Assembly (NCBI GenBank): GCA_037975125.1
Contig: CM075851.1
Location: 122,789,063 to 122,853,062, forward strand
Reading direction: 5' to 3'
Origin: Latrodectus hesperus
Lineage: Eukaryota > Arthropoda > Arachnida > Araneae > Theridiidae
DNA: 64,000 nucleotides
This document shows positions 1 through 11,400 of the stretch, one piece after another. Numbering within the stretch: position 1 is the first letter of the stretch; each line of letters starts with the position of its first letter. The notes below the pieces were generated by a model. It was not told the origin of the DNA and ran no database searches. It was given only the letters and a program-made list of their open reading frames with translations. Made by a program: the position numbers and the translations under genes.

Positions 1-1424
1 TTGGGATTTGGACTTTGATAGTTCTATTTCCTTCATACTAGCTTCCCAATTTGATTCAAACTCAGCGATTAAGTCTAATTTCTTTTCTTTTAAGGACTTT
101 TCTTCTTTGGATATTCGTATCAATTTTGATTTATATGTCGATTTCTTTCCCTCTTGCTTAAGATATGAGTCCTTTTTGCTTAATTTCTTAACATTAGTAA
201 TTTGCCCATTGTTCTGCATTTTACCTTTTTTATTATTTGATAAATTAGAAGTAGAATCTTCAAGTTCTATCGGAAGCACTTCATTATTTTCTTTAATGGA
301 TACTTTCGCACTTTGTGGTTTTTTATTGGTTAATTGCAGTTTATCTCTATATTCAAAACAAAGATCATCTAAAACTTTCTTCATTGAAAGAATTGTTTCG
401 TCAAATTTTAACTTAGATGATTGTTTGATTGGGGGATTTTGCAAAAAGAATTTTTTTAATCGTTTCCCCTGCTCCGAACTTCCAGATGTTGCTGGCAGCG
501 TCTAATTTGCCCCCATAATCTCCAATAGAAATGTCATCGATTGTAACATTTTTGTAAAATAAATCCGTAGAGCATTTTTTCTCTTGTACAGTTTCCTTAA
601 TGTTAGAACAACTCAAATTTCGATTGAAGTTTTTTGATTGAAATAATGATTGTTTTTCCATTTTAAAGTTTCCCTTATTCTCACAGATTTTGGCACAATG
701 TGTTTCTCCCAGAGACTCATTTCTACTTTTTTAAAAGAAAGTGTTCGATTTAATCTTCTTTCAGAGTAACTTAGAGGGCTGCTTCTGACAGAAATAAATT
801 CCTCGTTTTTAAAGTTATGCTTATTAAATCTTCTACATTTCACTGAAGAATTACTTTTATCTTGATGAACAGCTAAATCCGCAGTAACTGGAATGAAATT
901 TTGATGTACAGTACAATCCTTTAACAGTGTATACCTCTCTCTATCAATATTCTCCTTGTTGGAAACTTGAGAATTTTCCTCGCTTGAATTACTCTGAGTA
1001 ACTAAACTGTAACTATCACAGCTTTGCCAATCACTTGATTCAAATTCTGTACTTATGTTGTATTGAGAATCACTAGAAATTTTCTTTGTTTCTGAGATAG
1101 GATTTTTTGAAGACTGAATTGAATGGTGGTCAACTTTTCTATTTGTATAAATATTAGTAATGCACTGTAATTTTCTTTCTTTTAGGGTGTCTTTTCCTTC
1201 AAAAGAATTCATAAAAATATTAGAGGATTTCGTTTTTTGTATTTTAGTATTTTTTTTAATTTGAAATTGGTGACGGTTTAATTTTTTCCCTGACATTTTT
1301 TTCTAATAATACTTAACTGCTCAAAAGGTGGAAGACTTTTGTTTAATAATCTTTTAGAAACTGGTGTACTAGTTCTAAAAATTGTTCTTTTTATACAGAT
1401 TTCAGGCTTTTTCAAAACATTCAT
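1..1424 (-). CDS. Hypothetical Ser/Lys/Asn-rich protein, 3' end beyond window, frame broken at A-runs
   Basis: I do not recognise this protein. The likely start is the ATG at 1424-1422 (MNVLKKPEICIKR...). A coding-like frame runs to the left edge, about 474 codons with no intron visible, but only if three one-base frame changes are allowed. One base seems missing in the T-run at 1282-1287, one missing in the T-run at 630-635, and one extra in the T-run at 451-457 (A-runs on the coding strand). Either side of each run the alternative frame is open and similar in composition. The product is hydrophilic, rich in Ser, Lys, Asn and Glu, with a KEN tripeptide (SNKENIDRER) and Ser-Arg-rich stretches (RSSPLSYSERRLNRTLSFKK), which suggests a disordered nuclear or cell-cycle protein by inference only. 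No catalytic domain is visible. It may be a real gene with assembly indels or a young pseudogene. Confidence 0.5.
613..1296 (-). CDS. Longest uninterrupted frame segment of the hypothetical gene
   Basis: This 227-codon segment starts at an internal Met (MSGKKLNRHQ...) and ends at a TGA at 615-613 just after the 630-635 T-run. It is probably not an independent gene. The frame upstream of 1296 (ending ...SIIRKKCQGKN) joins it if one A is added to the A6 run at 1287-1282. It contains the KEN tripeptide and most of the Ser-rich sequence. Confidence 0.45.
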   Translation of the reverse strand: MSGKKLNRHQFQIKKNTKIQKTKSSNIFMNSFEGKDTLKERKLQCITNIYTNRKVDHHSIQSSKNPISETKKISSDSQYNISTEFESSDWQSCDSYSLVTQSNSSEENSQVSNKENIDRERYTLLKDCTVHQNFIPVTADLAVHQDKSNSSVKCRRFNKHNFKNEEFISVRSSPLSYSERRLNRTLSFKKVEMSLWEKHIVPKSVRIRETLKWKNNHYFNQKTSIEI

Positions 1425-2311
1425 GATTTTTTCTTCTTCTTAAATTAATTTTAAGATTATCTTTGACAATATAAATAAAATTTTTAAATAAATCACCTTT
1501 TATATTTATCCATGTATAAGTCAACTAAATTTCTGAAGCAAAACAAGATAATAATAATAAATTAATATAATATATATGTAATAAAACTTCTTTCAGAAAA
1601 AAAAACGTTTTTAAAAAAATGGTGTATTTATAAAATAGATTAGTTTGAGTTATTCTTTCAAGAAATTTCGATTTCTCATTTCAAAGTCGTAAAATTATGC
1701 CAACCGTTACATATTTTTGAATCACTGCTATAGGACGATGTTAAGGCCTGGGCAGGCAACATTTTCAGTAAACTTCTGCATCACAGCAGTGGATAAACAT
1801 TAAACTACGATTAGTGAGATTTAATTCGATTAATTACATTTCCAGGTGATTGTACGCAACTACAACCAAGAGCTTCAATGCTTTATAGTAAACAGGCTGG
1901 TAATAGTAAAAGTCATCAATGCCTTTTCAACGTCATCAACCGATTTATGGTTGAAAAGAATAAGTAGGTTGAAAGAAAGTGTAGAATCATATGGAGAAAC
2001 GCAAAATATGAAATTAGCTCGTTTGTACAAAAACGGTCGTCTGTTTGAAATAAAATGCCCTCTATAGGCAACTTTAAAAATTCGTATCAAATTTCTTTTT
2101 TCACAAAGCTATCTACTTTGTTGTTTTGAGTTACAATCAATTTGTAAGTTTGGCACAATGGTTGTGAAGTTTATTTTCTATATTTACTCCATTATCTGAC
2201 GACATTTAATTAAAACACGAAGATTTCATTAAGAAAAAAGTTTTCCTTAAATTCATAAAATATCTTTTGTTCTCATTTCTCTTTCCTAATAATTTATGGA
2301 TGTCACAGTAA
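1425..2311. other. Intergenic, no supported gene
   Basis: This AT-rich stretch lies upstream of the hypothetical gene. A patch at about 1735-2075 is less AT-rich, with short open frames on both strands (plus 1846-2067, minus 1875-2090), but I see no recognisable domain, splice context or repeat termini. Probably an old repeat fragment. Confidence 0.3.
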
Positions 2312-2319
2312 AATTAAAG
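2312..2319. repeat. 8-bp target site duplication, left copy
   Basis: AATTAAAG directly abuts the left inverted repeat of the Merlin-like element and is identical to the copy at 3320-3327. Confidence 0.8.
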
Positions 2320-3319
2320 GGTACTTACGTACTATCGCAACCATGCTGGTGGCAATATATATAAGACCGTGCCAATTTTAATAACGGAATACGCTGACGG
2401 GATATGGAGCGCGTAGTTGAAAAGTACAATATGATAGAAACAAAATGAAAGAAAATCATAAATAATATATGAAGAAAAATAATAAGTAATTTTTATTTGT
2501 ATAACTCTTATACCTTTATTTAACGATATATCAAATACGTTTTGGTGGAAAATATTGCAAATTGGTTTTTAGAATAGAATTAGAACAATTTTTTTTATCC
2601 TTTTCTTGGTCTTGTCGCCATATGAATTCTTCTAAGTAACACTCAAGATGGTGTCTTGCTGCACCCCGTTGTCTCTTGTTTCTCCATTTCGCGGAACTCC
2701 ACATTCTTTCGATTGTTTGGGTATGCTCACCCGTTTCGGGATCGACAAAATTATATTTGTGTTTTACTCTTGAATAATTAAATCCAGTGATTTATTTTCT
2801 TTTACATGTGGCGAACACAAATCTCTCTCATATAATTATTCCAGTCTATGACCGTTTTATCAGTCTTAAGTTCTTCGTCACAAAATTTGACTGTTGTTAA
2901 TTCTTTGCACCAGCAATACATGAATCTTATTGCTGTTAATAATGGGATACGGCTTTCCTCAAACCAATTACCACTTCTTATTCCCCCGTGTTGATTACAG
3001 GTTGCAACGTTACACTTCCAAAAAATCTGTTTTCCAAAATAAAGCCTTATCGGGTGAGAGATGGTACATTTCCTGAAGTCTGGTAAAATGTTATATTCCT
3101 ATAAAAGTGTAACGACATATTTTTCGGTAAAATCCCTGATTCGCATTTTAATTCTACCTTGTCATTTTCAAAAAACAGTTAGGCTGCGAAAGGTGGCAAG
3201 CAGGGAAATTTGGAAAAAAGTACATGGTTGCCAATTCAACGCCTTAGATGCGTGCGACATCAGGGTTGCCAATTCGGCAAGTTATCCCGGAGGTTGGCAT
3301 GGTTGCGATAATAAGTACC

Positions 3320-3327
3320 AATTAAAG
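3320..3327. repeat. 8-bp target site duplication, right copy
   Basis: AATTAAAG directly follows the right inverted repeat of the Merlin-like element; identical to 2312-2319. Confidence 0.8.
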
Positions 3328-4079
3328 TATTACAATTATCGGTCACCAAAAGTAAACAACAACCAAATATATCAAAATTTAATGATTTTTTTCATTTCTA
3401 AAAAGATTTAACGAAAGCAATTAATCGCCAAATTTAAATTGATGTTAACAGCAAAAGTTGATTACTGTGCCTTTTAGGTAATTTTTAATTAACGATATTC
3501 ATAATTCTATTTTGCACCATTTGCATTTATAGTATGAAAATGTACTTTATGTTATTCGATATACAGTAATTTATTGTTATTTCACTGGGGGTAAAATCTA
3601 AAAAGGAAAATAAATGTAGGAATTTCGTTTTTTTATATATTTTTATTATTTTTTTTTATAAAAAAACAAGGGTAGATTTATATTTAAAACTTTAATTGTT
3701 TTTATTGTTATAAAAACATGCACATTTTATTTCGTTAGAAGATTAAAGTTGGAAGCGTAATCACCTTTTTTTTATATTTTCTCATAAAATCCTATTATCA
3801 AATGTGCTAAATAAATGTAATATTTTAGAGAATGTTTTCTTTTTGTACAATAATTTTCCTCCCTACATTATTACTTAAAAAATTATCAAGTTTTTAAATT
3901 TTTGTTAAATTTAAAATTTTTAACTGTAAATATATATTTTTTTCAAATTTTATTCATTTATTATGTAATAAAACATTATTTTACAGCAATGCTATAATAC
4001 TTAAAAAAATTTTAATTTTGTATTTTTGCATTTTAGTAACTTATAAATTCTGTTTAAAAGCATTCATTTTTAAATGACT
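3328..4079. other. AT-rich spacer, nothing recognised
   Basis: Low-complexity A/T sequence with runs of T and A and no open frame, repeat terminus or RNA fold that I can support. Confidence 0.4.
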
Positions 4080-6197
4080 CCCAGCAAACACACAAATGTC
4101 GGATACTATAAGGGCCTAAATCAATTTGCCGATAAGAGTTGCATCGGAGCGATACCGGCAAGCGTTACCGCTACTCGTCAAAACTTGTCCGCTCCGGGCA
4201 AATGTGGGCCGATATCGGCAAAGCCAACATGATCACTTTTTCGATATTTTACCGATGTCATTCCGTAAGTTGACCGAATGCTTTCGATAAGCGGCCCAGC
4301 GTCGGCAACCGCTAAATGTCCGTCAGCAATCCATTACTTAGAAGGTATTTTTATTTTATTTTATTGCACGATTTTTATGAAAGTGAACAAAATATTTTTT
4401 CAGGAAATGTATTATTGTTACTCTTATTGTATATTCCTGACTTTTTTCTCAACAATTATTTTTAAATTATTGTCTCAGGCATTAAAAATTGAATTTTTAA
4501 AATTACCGTCGGTTACTGGATCAGTTAATAATGCTGATATATTCAACAGAAAAACTCTCATCTTTTTTACTTTTATATAAACTAAGAGAAATATTTTTAT
4601 TGAAGTCTATTATGAGTGATTATAGTTTTTCCAAATCTTTATTAATTGTATAAGATTTATTTTAAAAATGAACTTTATATTTTTACGAGAAATGTATTAA
4701 TAACCCCAGTAATTTTGAAATATTTTTTTACAGAAATTAAATAATTTAGGAATTCTGTAAAAACTCTGAATTATAATTTTATTGCTTCAAATTACTAAAA
4801 AATAAAATAGTTTTCTTAAAATTATTAATTTCTAATGTTCAATTATAATTTTTCTTCGTTTTTGCTACTTGAATTAACCAAATGTACTCACAAAATATAA
4901 AATGTTTTTTAACCTATTTGGATTAGATGGAATTACTTAGAAATGTGTTACTTTTTTTTCAACATTTTCCATATTTTGTTTCAAAAATTTCCTTTGTGTA
5001 GATATTTTTGCTGTATTGAAAATTATATCAATCAAACATCTAAATTAGAGAATAAATTTGAAAATGAAATTAAACTCTCATAAACAAATTAATACAAAAA
5101 TGAGCAAAAAATGTATTGTATAACAAATGAAGGAACAATATCTTATGATAAACTGATTAACATTTTTATATCTTCTATTGCGGCCACCATTTCTATCCAC
5201 AGAGAAACACAACCATCTTCTGATGACGTCTTCTACGAAGGACACAGAAACTTTTTGGTACTCATGGTAAGTACGAATTGAAACTGAAAATTAAAATTTT
5301 TATAAAACCAATTTTTATATACAATGACTTCTCTAATGACAAAAATAGAGTTGCGAATAGAAAAACTAATTATTATAAACATGTCCAAAAAAAAAATACA
5401 TCATACGGAATTTCTTTTTTGTTACTATTTTAAAATACTGTACTTCAAATATAAATCTTCCACTTTATGTATATTCATTATAAAAATCCTCAAAATTCAG
5501 GTCTATAAATGCACATTCATTATAAATATAAAGTAATATATTTTTTATTACAATGATGCAGCTGGCATTCAAAATGGATCTTATATAAAATCTTAAACGT
5601 AATACAGGAAAAAACAAGTGCTCCTTCTCTATCCAATTTTGGATAATTAAATATCATTTTATTACGATTCAGATAAAGACCATTTTACAATTATCAGCAT
5701 CCAGAGATATTTTCATGTTATTTAATTAATGCTGTGTTTTTAAATAGAGGGATTTTCTGTAAAGTTATCAATTTTAAGAAAAATTAAAAATAATTATACT
5801 TGATTTTAAATTATATATAATTTTTTGAGCTCTGATTTGTTACCAGTGTAGCTTTTCTGACAATGATGATCATGAATTCAGAGAAAATTTAACGGTGCCA
5901 CGGTCTTTAATAATTTTTCAACAGGACCGATATCACATATAATATTCGACCTAGAACCGGAATGCTTGTATCAGACCTATATCGGCTGACGACATTCACC
6001 ATTTGCCGGCAGTTAGACGTATAAGGACCGATACTTGTTTCCGACACTATTAAATAGCACATTTTTAATGTCGCTTGCCGATACGGAACCGATAGTAGTA
6101 TAACAATAGTAGTACGAAATCTTCATGCCAATGCCGATTCTTATCTAACACTGCCGATATTGGCCGTCAGGATGCCGATAGGCTTGCTTTTGCTGGG
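4080..6197. mobile_element. Unclassified DNA transposon-like element with GCCGAT-rich ends
   Basis: The left end begins CCCAGCAAACACACAAATGT and the right end, read inverted, begins CCCAGCAAAAGCAAGCCTAT. Both ends then carry about 200 bp of much higher GC content with many copies of CGGCAA, CCGATA and CCGAT in both orientations. For example, GATACCGGCAAGCG near 4152-4166 matches inverted GTATCGGCAAGCG near 6070-6082. The middle (about 4350-5900) is AT-rich like the host. One exon-like patch lies at about 5202-5267, after CCACAG and before GGTAAGTAC, and reads ETQPSSDDVFYEGHRNFLVL in one frame. I could not find a convincing target duplication, so superfamily and exact ends are uncertain. Confidence 0.45.
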
Positions 6198-7140
6198 TAG
6201 TGCTCTACCATTAAGCCATAGTGAGCCTTGGTCGATGATATTGGTGCCATAGCCGGAAAATCTACGTGTGTAGTTCTGCGTAGGAAAAAACCCTACACTG
6301 AAAGATGATTGAGATTCCCTAAATAGAGTTGGAAAGCACAACGGTTTCAGCATCAGCACCCCTATCCAGACGAGTTAATACCTTGTTTAACCGATAGTAT
6401 GGCCAAAGTGTTCCAAGTGACAGTCAAATTACTATTGGACCAAACTAAACAAACAGCCTACCAACCAAAACTAGGAAGCATCCTAGTCCACATTTATTTA
6501 AACTATTAATTTACATGTCGAAGCCAGAACGCGTATTCATACCCTCACACAGAACGCCACCATTGCATGTTGCAACAGTGCCCAGTATAGATGAATTCTT
6601 GGAGTTTGAACTCCTCCAAGTGTCAGTTAATTCAACATTGGGGCAAACCACGTGAATCACTCTAACTCAAACATCAATGCATCATTCCCCGCATTTCTTT
6701 AAGTTCTTACTTTTACACGACGAAGCCCAAATGTATAGAAACGCCGTCGCAGATAACGTTACCATTATACGCAACAGCTGGTCCTGAAGGGGACTTTGGA
6801 GCAAAGTGTGACTTATTCATGTACAGTTAGAGGGAAATCTAGAAAATATCTAACACCCGTTCTGAGTTGATTTGCAATTCTACTGCTGTTACAGGGTGAG
6901 CCGCAGTCCACCTATTGAAGGTTGTCTACATAACATGGTGGAAACTGGATGTGTTACTTCCAAAAATGTTTTTGTCGAGAAACATCTCCAGCTTTACCCA
7001 GTAATTGTTGCGGTGCTGATCGTAGAGGTTGGGAGACGCTTCCTGCTGAGAAGCTTAACAATTCATACATCATTTGTCAGTGACATCGTTACATTGACTT
7101 ACATAATTTCCAAAGAGTGTTGATACTCCTTTCCTGCTTG
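6198..7140. repeat. Unclassified repeat-like, GC-elevated block
   Basis: This block is clearly less AT-rich than its surroundings and has an old-repeat appearance. Just right of the preceding element, on the minus strand, is a tRNA-like box A string (TGGCTTAATGGTAGAGCAC, about 6220-6202), suggesting that element landed in a tRNA-type SINE head. The short open frame 6872-7123 shows no domain I recognise. Confidence 0.3.
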
Positions 7141-8403
7141 TCAAAAATTCTTATGAACTGGAGCAGAACACACACGTATTCGATAGTAAAACATGGACTA
7201 TCATGTTAACTAACACTATCATGTTAAACTTATTTCAAAACTGAAAAAGCTACACTTATAGAGCCACTAAAAATTCTCAAAATTGAGACCGACTCTACAC
7301 ATTAGTCGGTGAAGCACTAATCCACGAGAATTGCTGCATTCCAAACTCCTTTATCCGCTGTAGGAATTTTATGGCTGTGATAATTTGTCCTTCCTATGAT
7401 AATACTCAGAAATCTCTAATTAATAAGAGACTGAATCAGAACTATGTGGAATAAGAATGTAGATTTACTTAGCTATACTCTTTATTTACCTCTTGTCTAA
7501 ATCGATTGAAATTCCACTACTAACTGCAGATGCTCCTCAAAAAAGTGAGGACTGCCATTATGTGTCTTTTATTTATTGTGGTCACTGAAATCTTCAAATA
7601 GGTGAAGTTTTTATCATGTTTGATAAGCCGATATCATATAGAAACGGAAAATCAATACTCTTCAATCACGAATAGTGTGCCTTACCTTTCTTCCAAGACA
7701 CCTCTTTCAGGCAATTATAAGCAAACCGTAAATCTTCTTGGCTCTGTCAATTTACCTAATACTTAAACATACCTTTAGTTGAATTTATCATAATGTCTGG
7801 ATTCATTTTCGAAAATTCTATTATAAATTCATTTATTTGAGCAATTTTGGTATCTTACTTTTTTCGACACTTAATCGATACATATATTTAATATTATTTT
7901 TGCAACACATCTTTATATTAAATAAATATAATATACTTGAAATTAAATTTAATCTTGATTTATATACGAGCATCTGATTTTATTATGTCCTTTAATTCTG
8001 GCTCGAAAGCTGGATATATTCAATAATTTCAAGTCTACAAACTTAATATTCTGAAAACTTAAGTAAGCAAATGTGTATAGAACTGGTGTGCGATATAGAG
8101 AATGATGCCGATTGGTTGGTTGACCACCTCAATAGATGTTTTAAAATTATGGAATAATTGACAGATTTCAGTGCCTTCAAGTCATAACCAGCCGGCTTAG
8201 TCTGTGCGGCGGGGAAGAAAAATTTGTTCCCGTTTTCTGATTCCAATAAAGTCAGGAGTAGAAAATGAAGTGTCATTTTATTAAATCAAAGGAATAACTG
8301 AAAACTTTAATTAAACGTACTGGAAACCATATTATCAATCCAATTTTACCGACATTTTCCATTTATTCGTTTTATTTTGCATAGGTAAAAATTTGAAGTA
8401 AAT
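7141..8403. other. Region upstream of the BTB gene
   Basis: No gene is supported here. A minus-strand open frame at 8043-8276 contains TKPAGYDLKAL, which loosely recalls a dUTPase motif but without the other motifs. Directly before the first coding exon, TTTTGCATAG at about 8375-8384 could be a 3' splice site for a 5'-untranslated exon lying somewhere upstream. Confidence 0.3.
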
Positions 8404-8428
8404 ATGGAAGTTGAATCAGAAACTAAAA
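8404..8428 (+). CDS. BTB gene coding exon 1
   Basis: ATG at 8404-8406, eight codons plus one base, then GTATGT donor. The split codon A|GA (Arg) joins exon 2. It is too short to be seen as an open frame; it is chosen because its phase matches exon 2 and it provides the only nearby Met with a good donor. Confidence 0.7.
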
Positions 8429-11400
8429 GTATGTTCAATTTTTATTTATTTCACCATTTATATTTCACATATTACATTACTCAATTAAGCCAAACATCCT
8501 GATGTATTATGAAGAACAATCAATATATATTAATTTATTCCAAATGTTTATATAAAAAGCCTGTTCCTCTTCATTAGATAGCATCTCAGTCCTTTAAAAA
8601 AATCTCTAAAAGTTTTGTGAAGTGGGTAAAATTTTAGAATTAAAGATTAAAATGTTACAAAATAATTATAAAAAGAAGGATCTTTTTCTACATATTAATT
8701 ATTTGTTTTAATTATGTACACAAGTTGTTAAATTTCCAAACAACTCATATTAAACTATACTTTAATTTTTCTAAATTATAAGCTCACCCCTGTTGGGAGT
8801 ATATTGGAATAACAAAACTGTCAATCTAAAGATATAGTTTATTTAAAGCCATTTATTTGGTATTATAATTTAAATTTTAATCTAATACAGAATTAGTTTT
8901 GTATATAAATTGTTCCCTAATATAAGATTAGTTAAGTATAAAACAATTATATTTTAATGCAAAAATCAAGTTAAATTCAGAAAATGATTAATTAGGAAAA
9001 GCTTTATGGAAAAATAATAATCATAGAAATTTAATTTTATTTTTAGAACTACTGAGTACATATTTGCACTTTAATATTTTGAATTTTGTATGTATTCTTC
9101 ATAACAAAAAAAAATTGATGATAAATAGCATTAAATAAAATAATTATAATTATAATGCAGCAGTAGTTTATTTAATAAACATTAAATTTTTATAAAGAAA
9201 AAGTTTAAAAAAAATTAAGTAAGAAAAATTTTTCAAAATTAAGATGTTTTATTTTTTTCTACTAGAATTCTTATCATAAACATACTTAAAAATAAATGCA
9301 TAGGAAATAAATAACTATAATATAACCAAAAATATTGTTGACATAAATACAAACAATGTTTGACTAAATATGATAGATTTTACTTGCTTTAAAAATGTAA
9401 AATAAGATTCTAAGAAAATAACATTTTAAATGATTACTTTGGCTGTGATCTGTGAAATACAATATTTCCATTAAAATCATTAAAAGTTTTCAATATAAGA
9501 ATTAGAGTACTTGGTAATGAAGGTATTTAAATTAAAAAAAATTTAAGCCTGACCATTTTAAAAGCATTGAATTTTTGCCAGACAATGTGAATACTTATTT
9601 TTATGTAAATATTTAGTCAAAAGAATTATTAGATAATATGTCAGTTTTGTGCTACTTATTTGATATTTTAAAATATTTAATTTTCAAAGAATAAGTGTCA
9701 ATTATAATTTATGGAGCACTGAGAAATACATAGTCATTAAATTGAATTACTTACTACATTCATGAGCAAAAAAACATTTTTAAAATGTGAATAACATCCA
9801 ATTTTATGAACACTTTTATAACAATCTTATAACCTTGATAAATCTTTGTTACTCTGAGGTTTGGATTATTTTGTTTAATGAAATGCTTTTTAGTCTTGCT
9901 GTCTAAAAAGTGAAACTTGGCACTCATTATAGGTCCATTATTGAGCTTATCATACCATATTGGGGAAAACTTGGTGCCCATCATTGGGGTTAGCTTGGCC
10001 CAGAATTCCAATATTGGGCCAAGCTATTTTGCTATTTAGGGTGTAAAAAAGATCATATTAACTTAAATATGCCAACTTTGTTGTTCGTAATGTATATGTT
10101 GCTAAACTGATTTTTTTTTTGTTTGTCATTTATTTGTAGTTGAAATTTGAAAATTATTTGATAATACGGGGATTAAATATTTTTAAATTTATGACTCTAA
10201 TTTTGAATCTTTTTACTTTGATGCAAATAAATTTTCTGATTAATCAATAGTCCACTTTTAATATTTTATTTAAATACTATTTTAAGTCTTAATTTAACAA
10301 AATTGTCTTGCAATAGATAAGTTTCTGAATTGTATAAAATTTTTAACTGTATTTACATTTTCATTTTGTATCAGTCATTTAGTTTTTCTCCTTTCCATTG
10401 TGTGTGATATTAAACTCCTCATATATATTTCATTCATAACAAAATTAAAAAGTAAGTCAATATTATGAATGAAAATATGAAATAACTGCTTTTATAACAA
10501 AATTTAAAAAACATTTTAACTAAAAATCAATATGATTTATGAAGAAATCAACACAGTTTGAAAATATGCATATTTCTGTTTTATATTTTCTTTAAGTATA
10601 TATAACTAAGGAAAATATGTATGTACTTTATAGGTTAAATATTGTATTCATATTTTTTAAGAATTCCATGTAATTGTACTGCTTATCTATGTACATTAAC
10701 ATTCTTTCAAATAAATATCATTGATCATATTAAAAATTACAAAATTTGCTGCTGAATAAATAATATACTGCATTGATTAAAAGCTAAATATGTCTATTTT
10801 TATTTCTAATAAATCAGTTTATTTTGTATCCATTGATTTCTAATGATGGAACAGTTTTGTTGATTAGATTGTTATTTTTAGTAATATCAGTTATTTTTCA
10901 CAGTTTATCTTTCATTGCTATATTGTTATTTATTATTATCATTATATATTAAATTTCACAGCATTTATAGAAATCATTCAGATACATATTCAAAATACAT
11001 AAAGTAAAAAAAAATATATAGTTCAAACTCCAAATTATTTTATTTATCTTCTGTAAATTATTATTTTGCATCCACTTCTAAAGTAAAAGTTATTTTGATA
11101 TTTTTACATTTAATATTTGCTTTTTAATTATAGGAAAACAAAAGACTTGTTTAAATGAAAAGACAGAAACAGAAGAGAAGGAAGAAAGATGGCAGACAAA
11201 GGTTAAATCACTGAAATATGGAATTAATCACATTTATGAAACTAAAGAGCTTAGTGACATTGAATTTATTGTTTGTAATAAAAAATACAAAGCTCATCGC
11301 CTTATTCTGGCAGCTAGAAGCCCAGAATTTGATAAGATACTGTTTAAGAACAATGTTCAGAAAATAATATGCAAAAATGTTTCTGAAGTTGGATTTGATA

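Larger units (their letters stand above)
2312..3327 (-). mobile_element. Merlin/ISXO2-type DNA transposon, internally deleted
   Basis: The element spans 2320-3319. Its ends are inverted repeats: left GGTACTTACGTACTATCGCA, and the right end read inverted GGTACTTATTATCGCAACCA, the left carrying a 4-5 base insertion; both continue into ATCGCAACCATGC. It is flanked by a perfect 8-bp direct repeat, AATTAAAG, at 2312-2319 and 3320-3327. Merlin elements are known for 8-9 bp target duplications. Between the ends the minus strand encodes two remnants typical of the ISXO2-like transposase: GIRSGNWFEESRIP to NYMREICVRHM (about 2985-2802, ending at a TAA), and KYNFVDPETGEHTQTIERMW to LECYLEEFIWRQD (about 2770-2600). 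The catalytic centre that should lie between them (the DDE region and the Val-Asn-His motif) is missing, so this copy cannot be autonomous. Confidence 0.8.

Noticed and set aside
3061..3411. Plus-strand 116-codon open frame
   Set aside because: It runs through the right half of the Merlin-like element opposite to its transposase remnants and shows no domain.
8043..8276. Minus-strand frame with TKPAGYDLKAL, like dUTPase motif 1
   Set aside because: Only one short motif matches; the other dUTPase motifs are absent and there is no supporting exon structure.
9760..10011. Minus-strand open frame in BTB intron 1
   Set aside because: No recognisable motif and no supporting repeat or exon structure.
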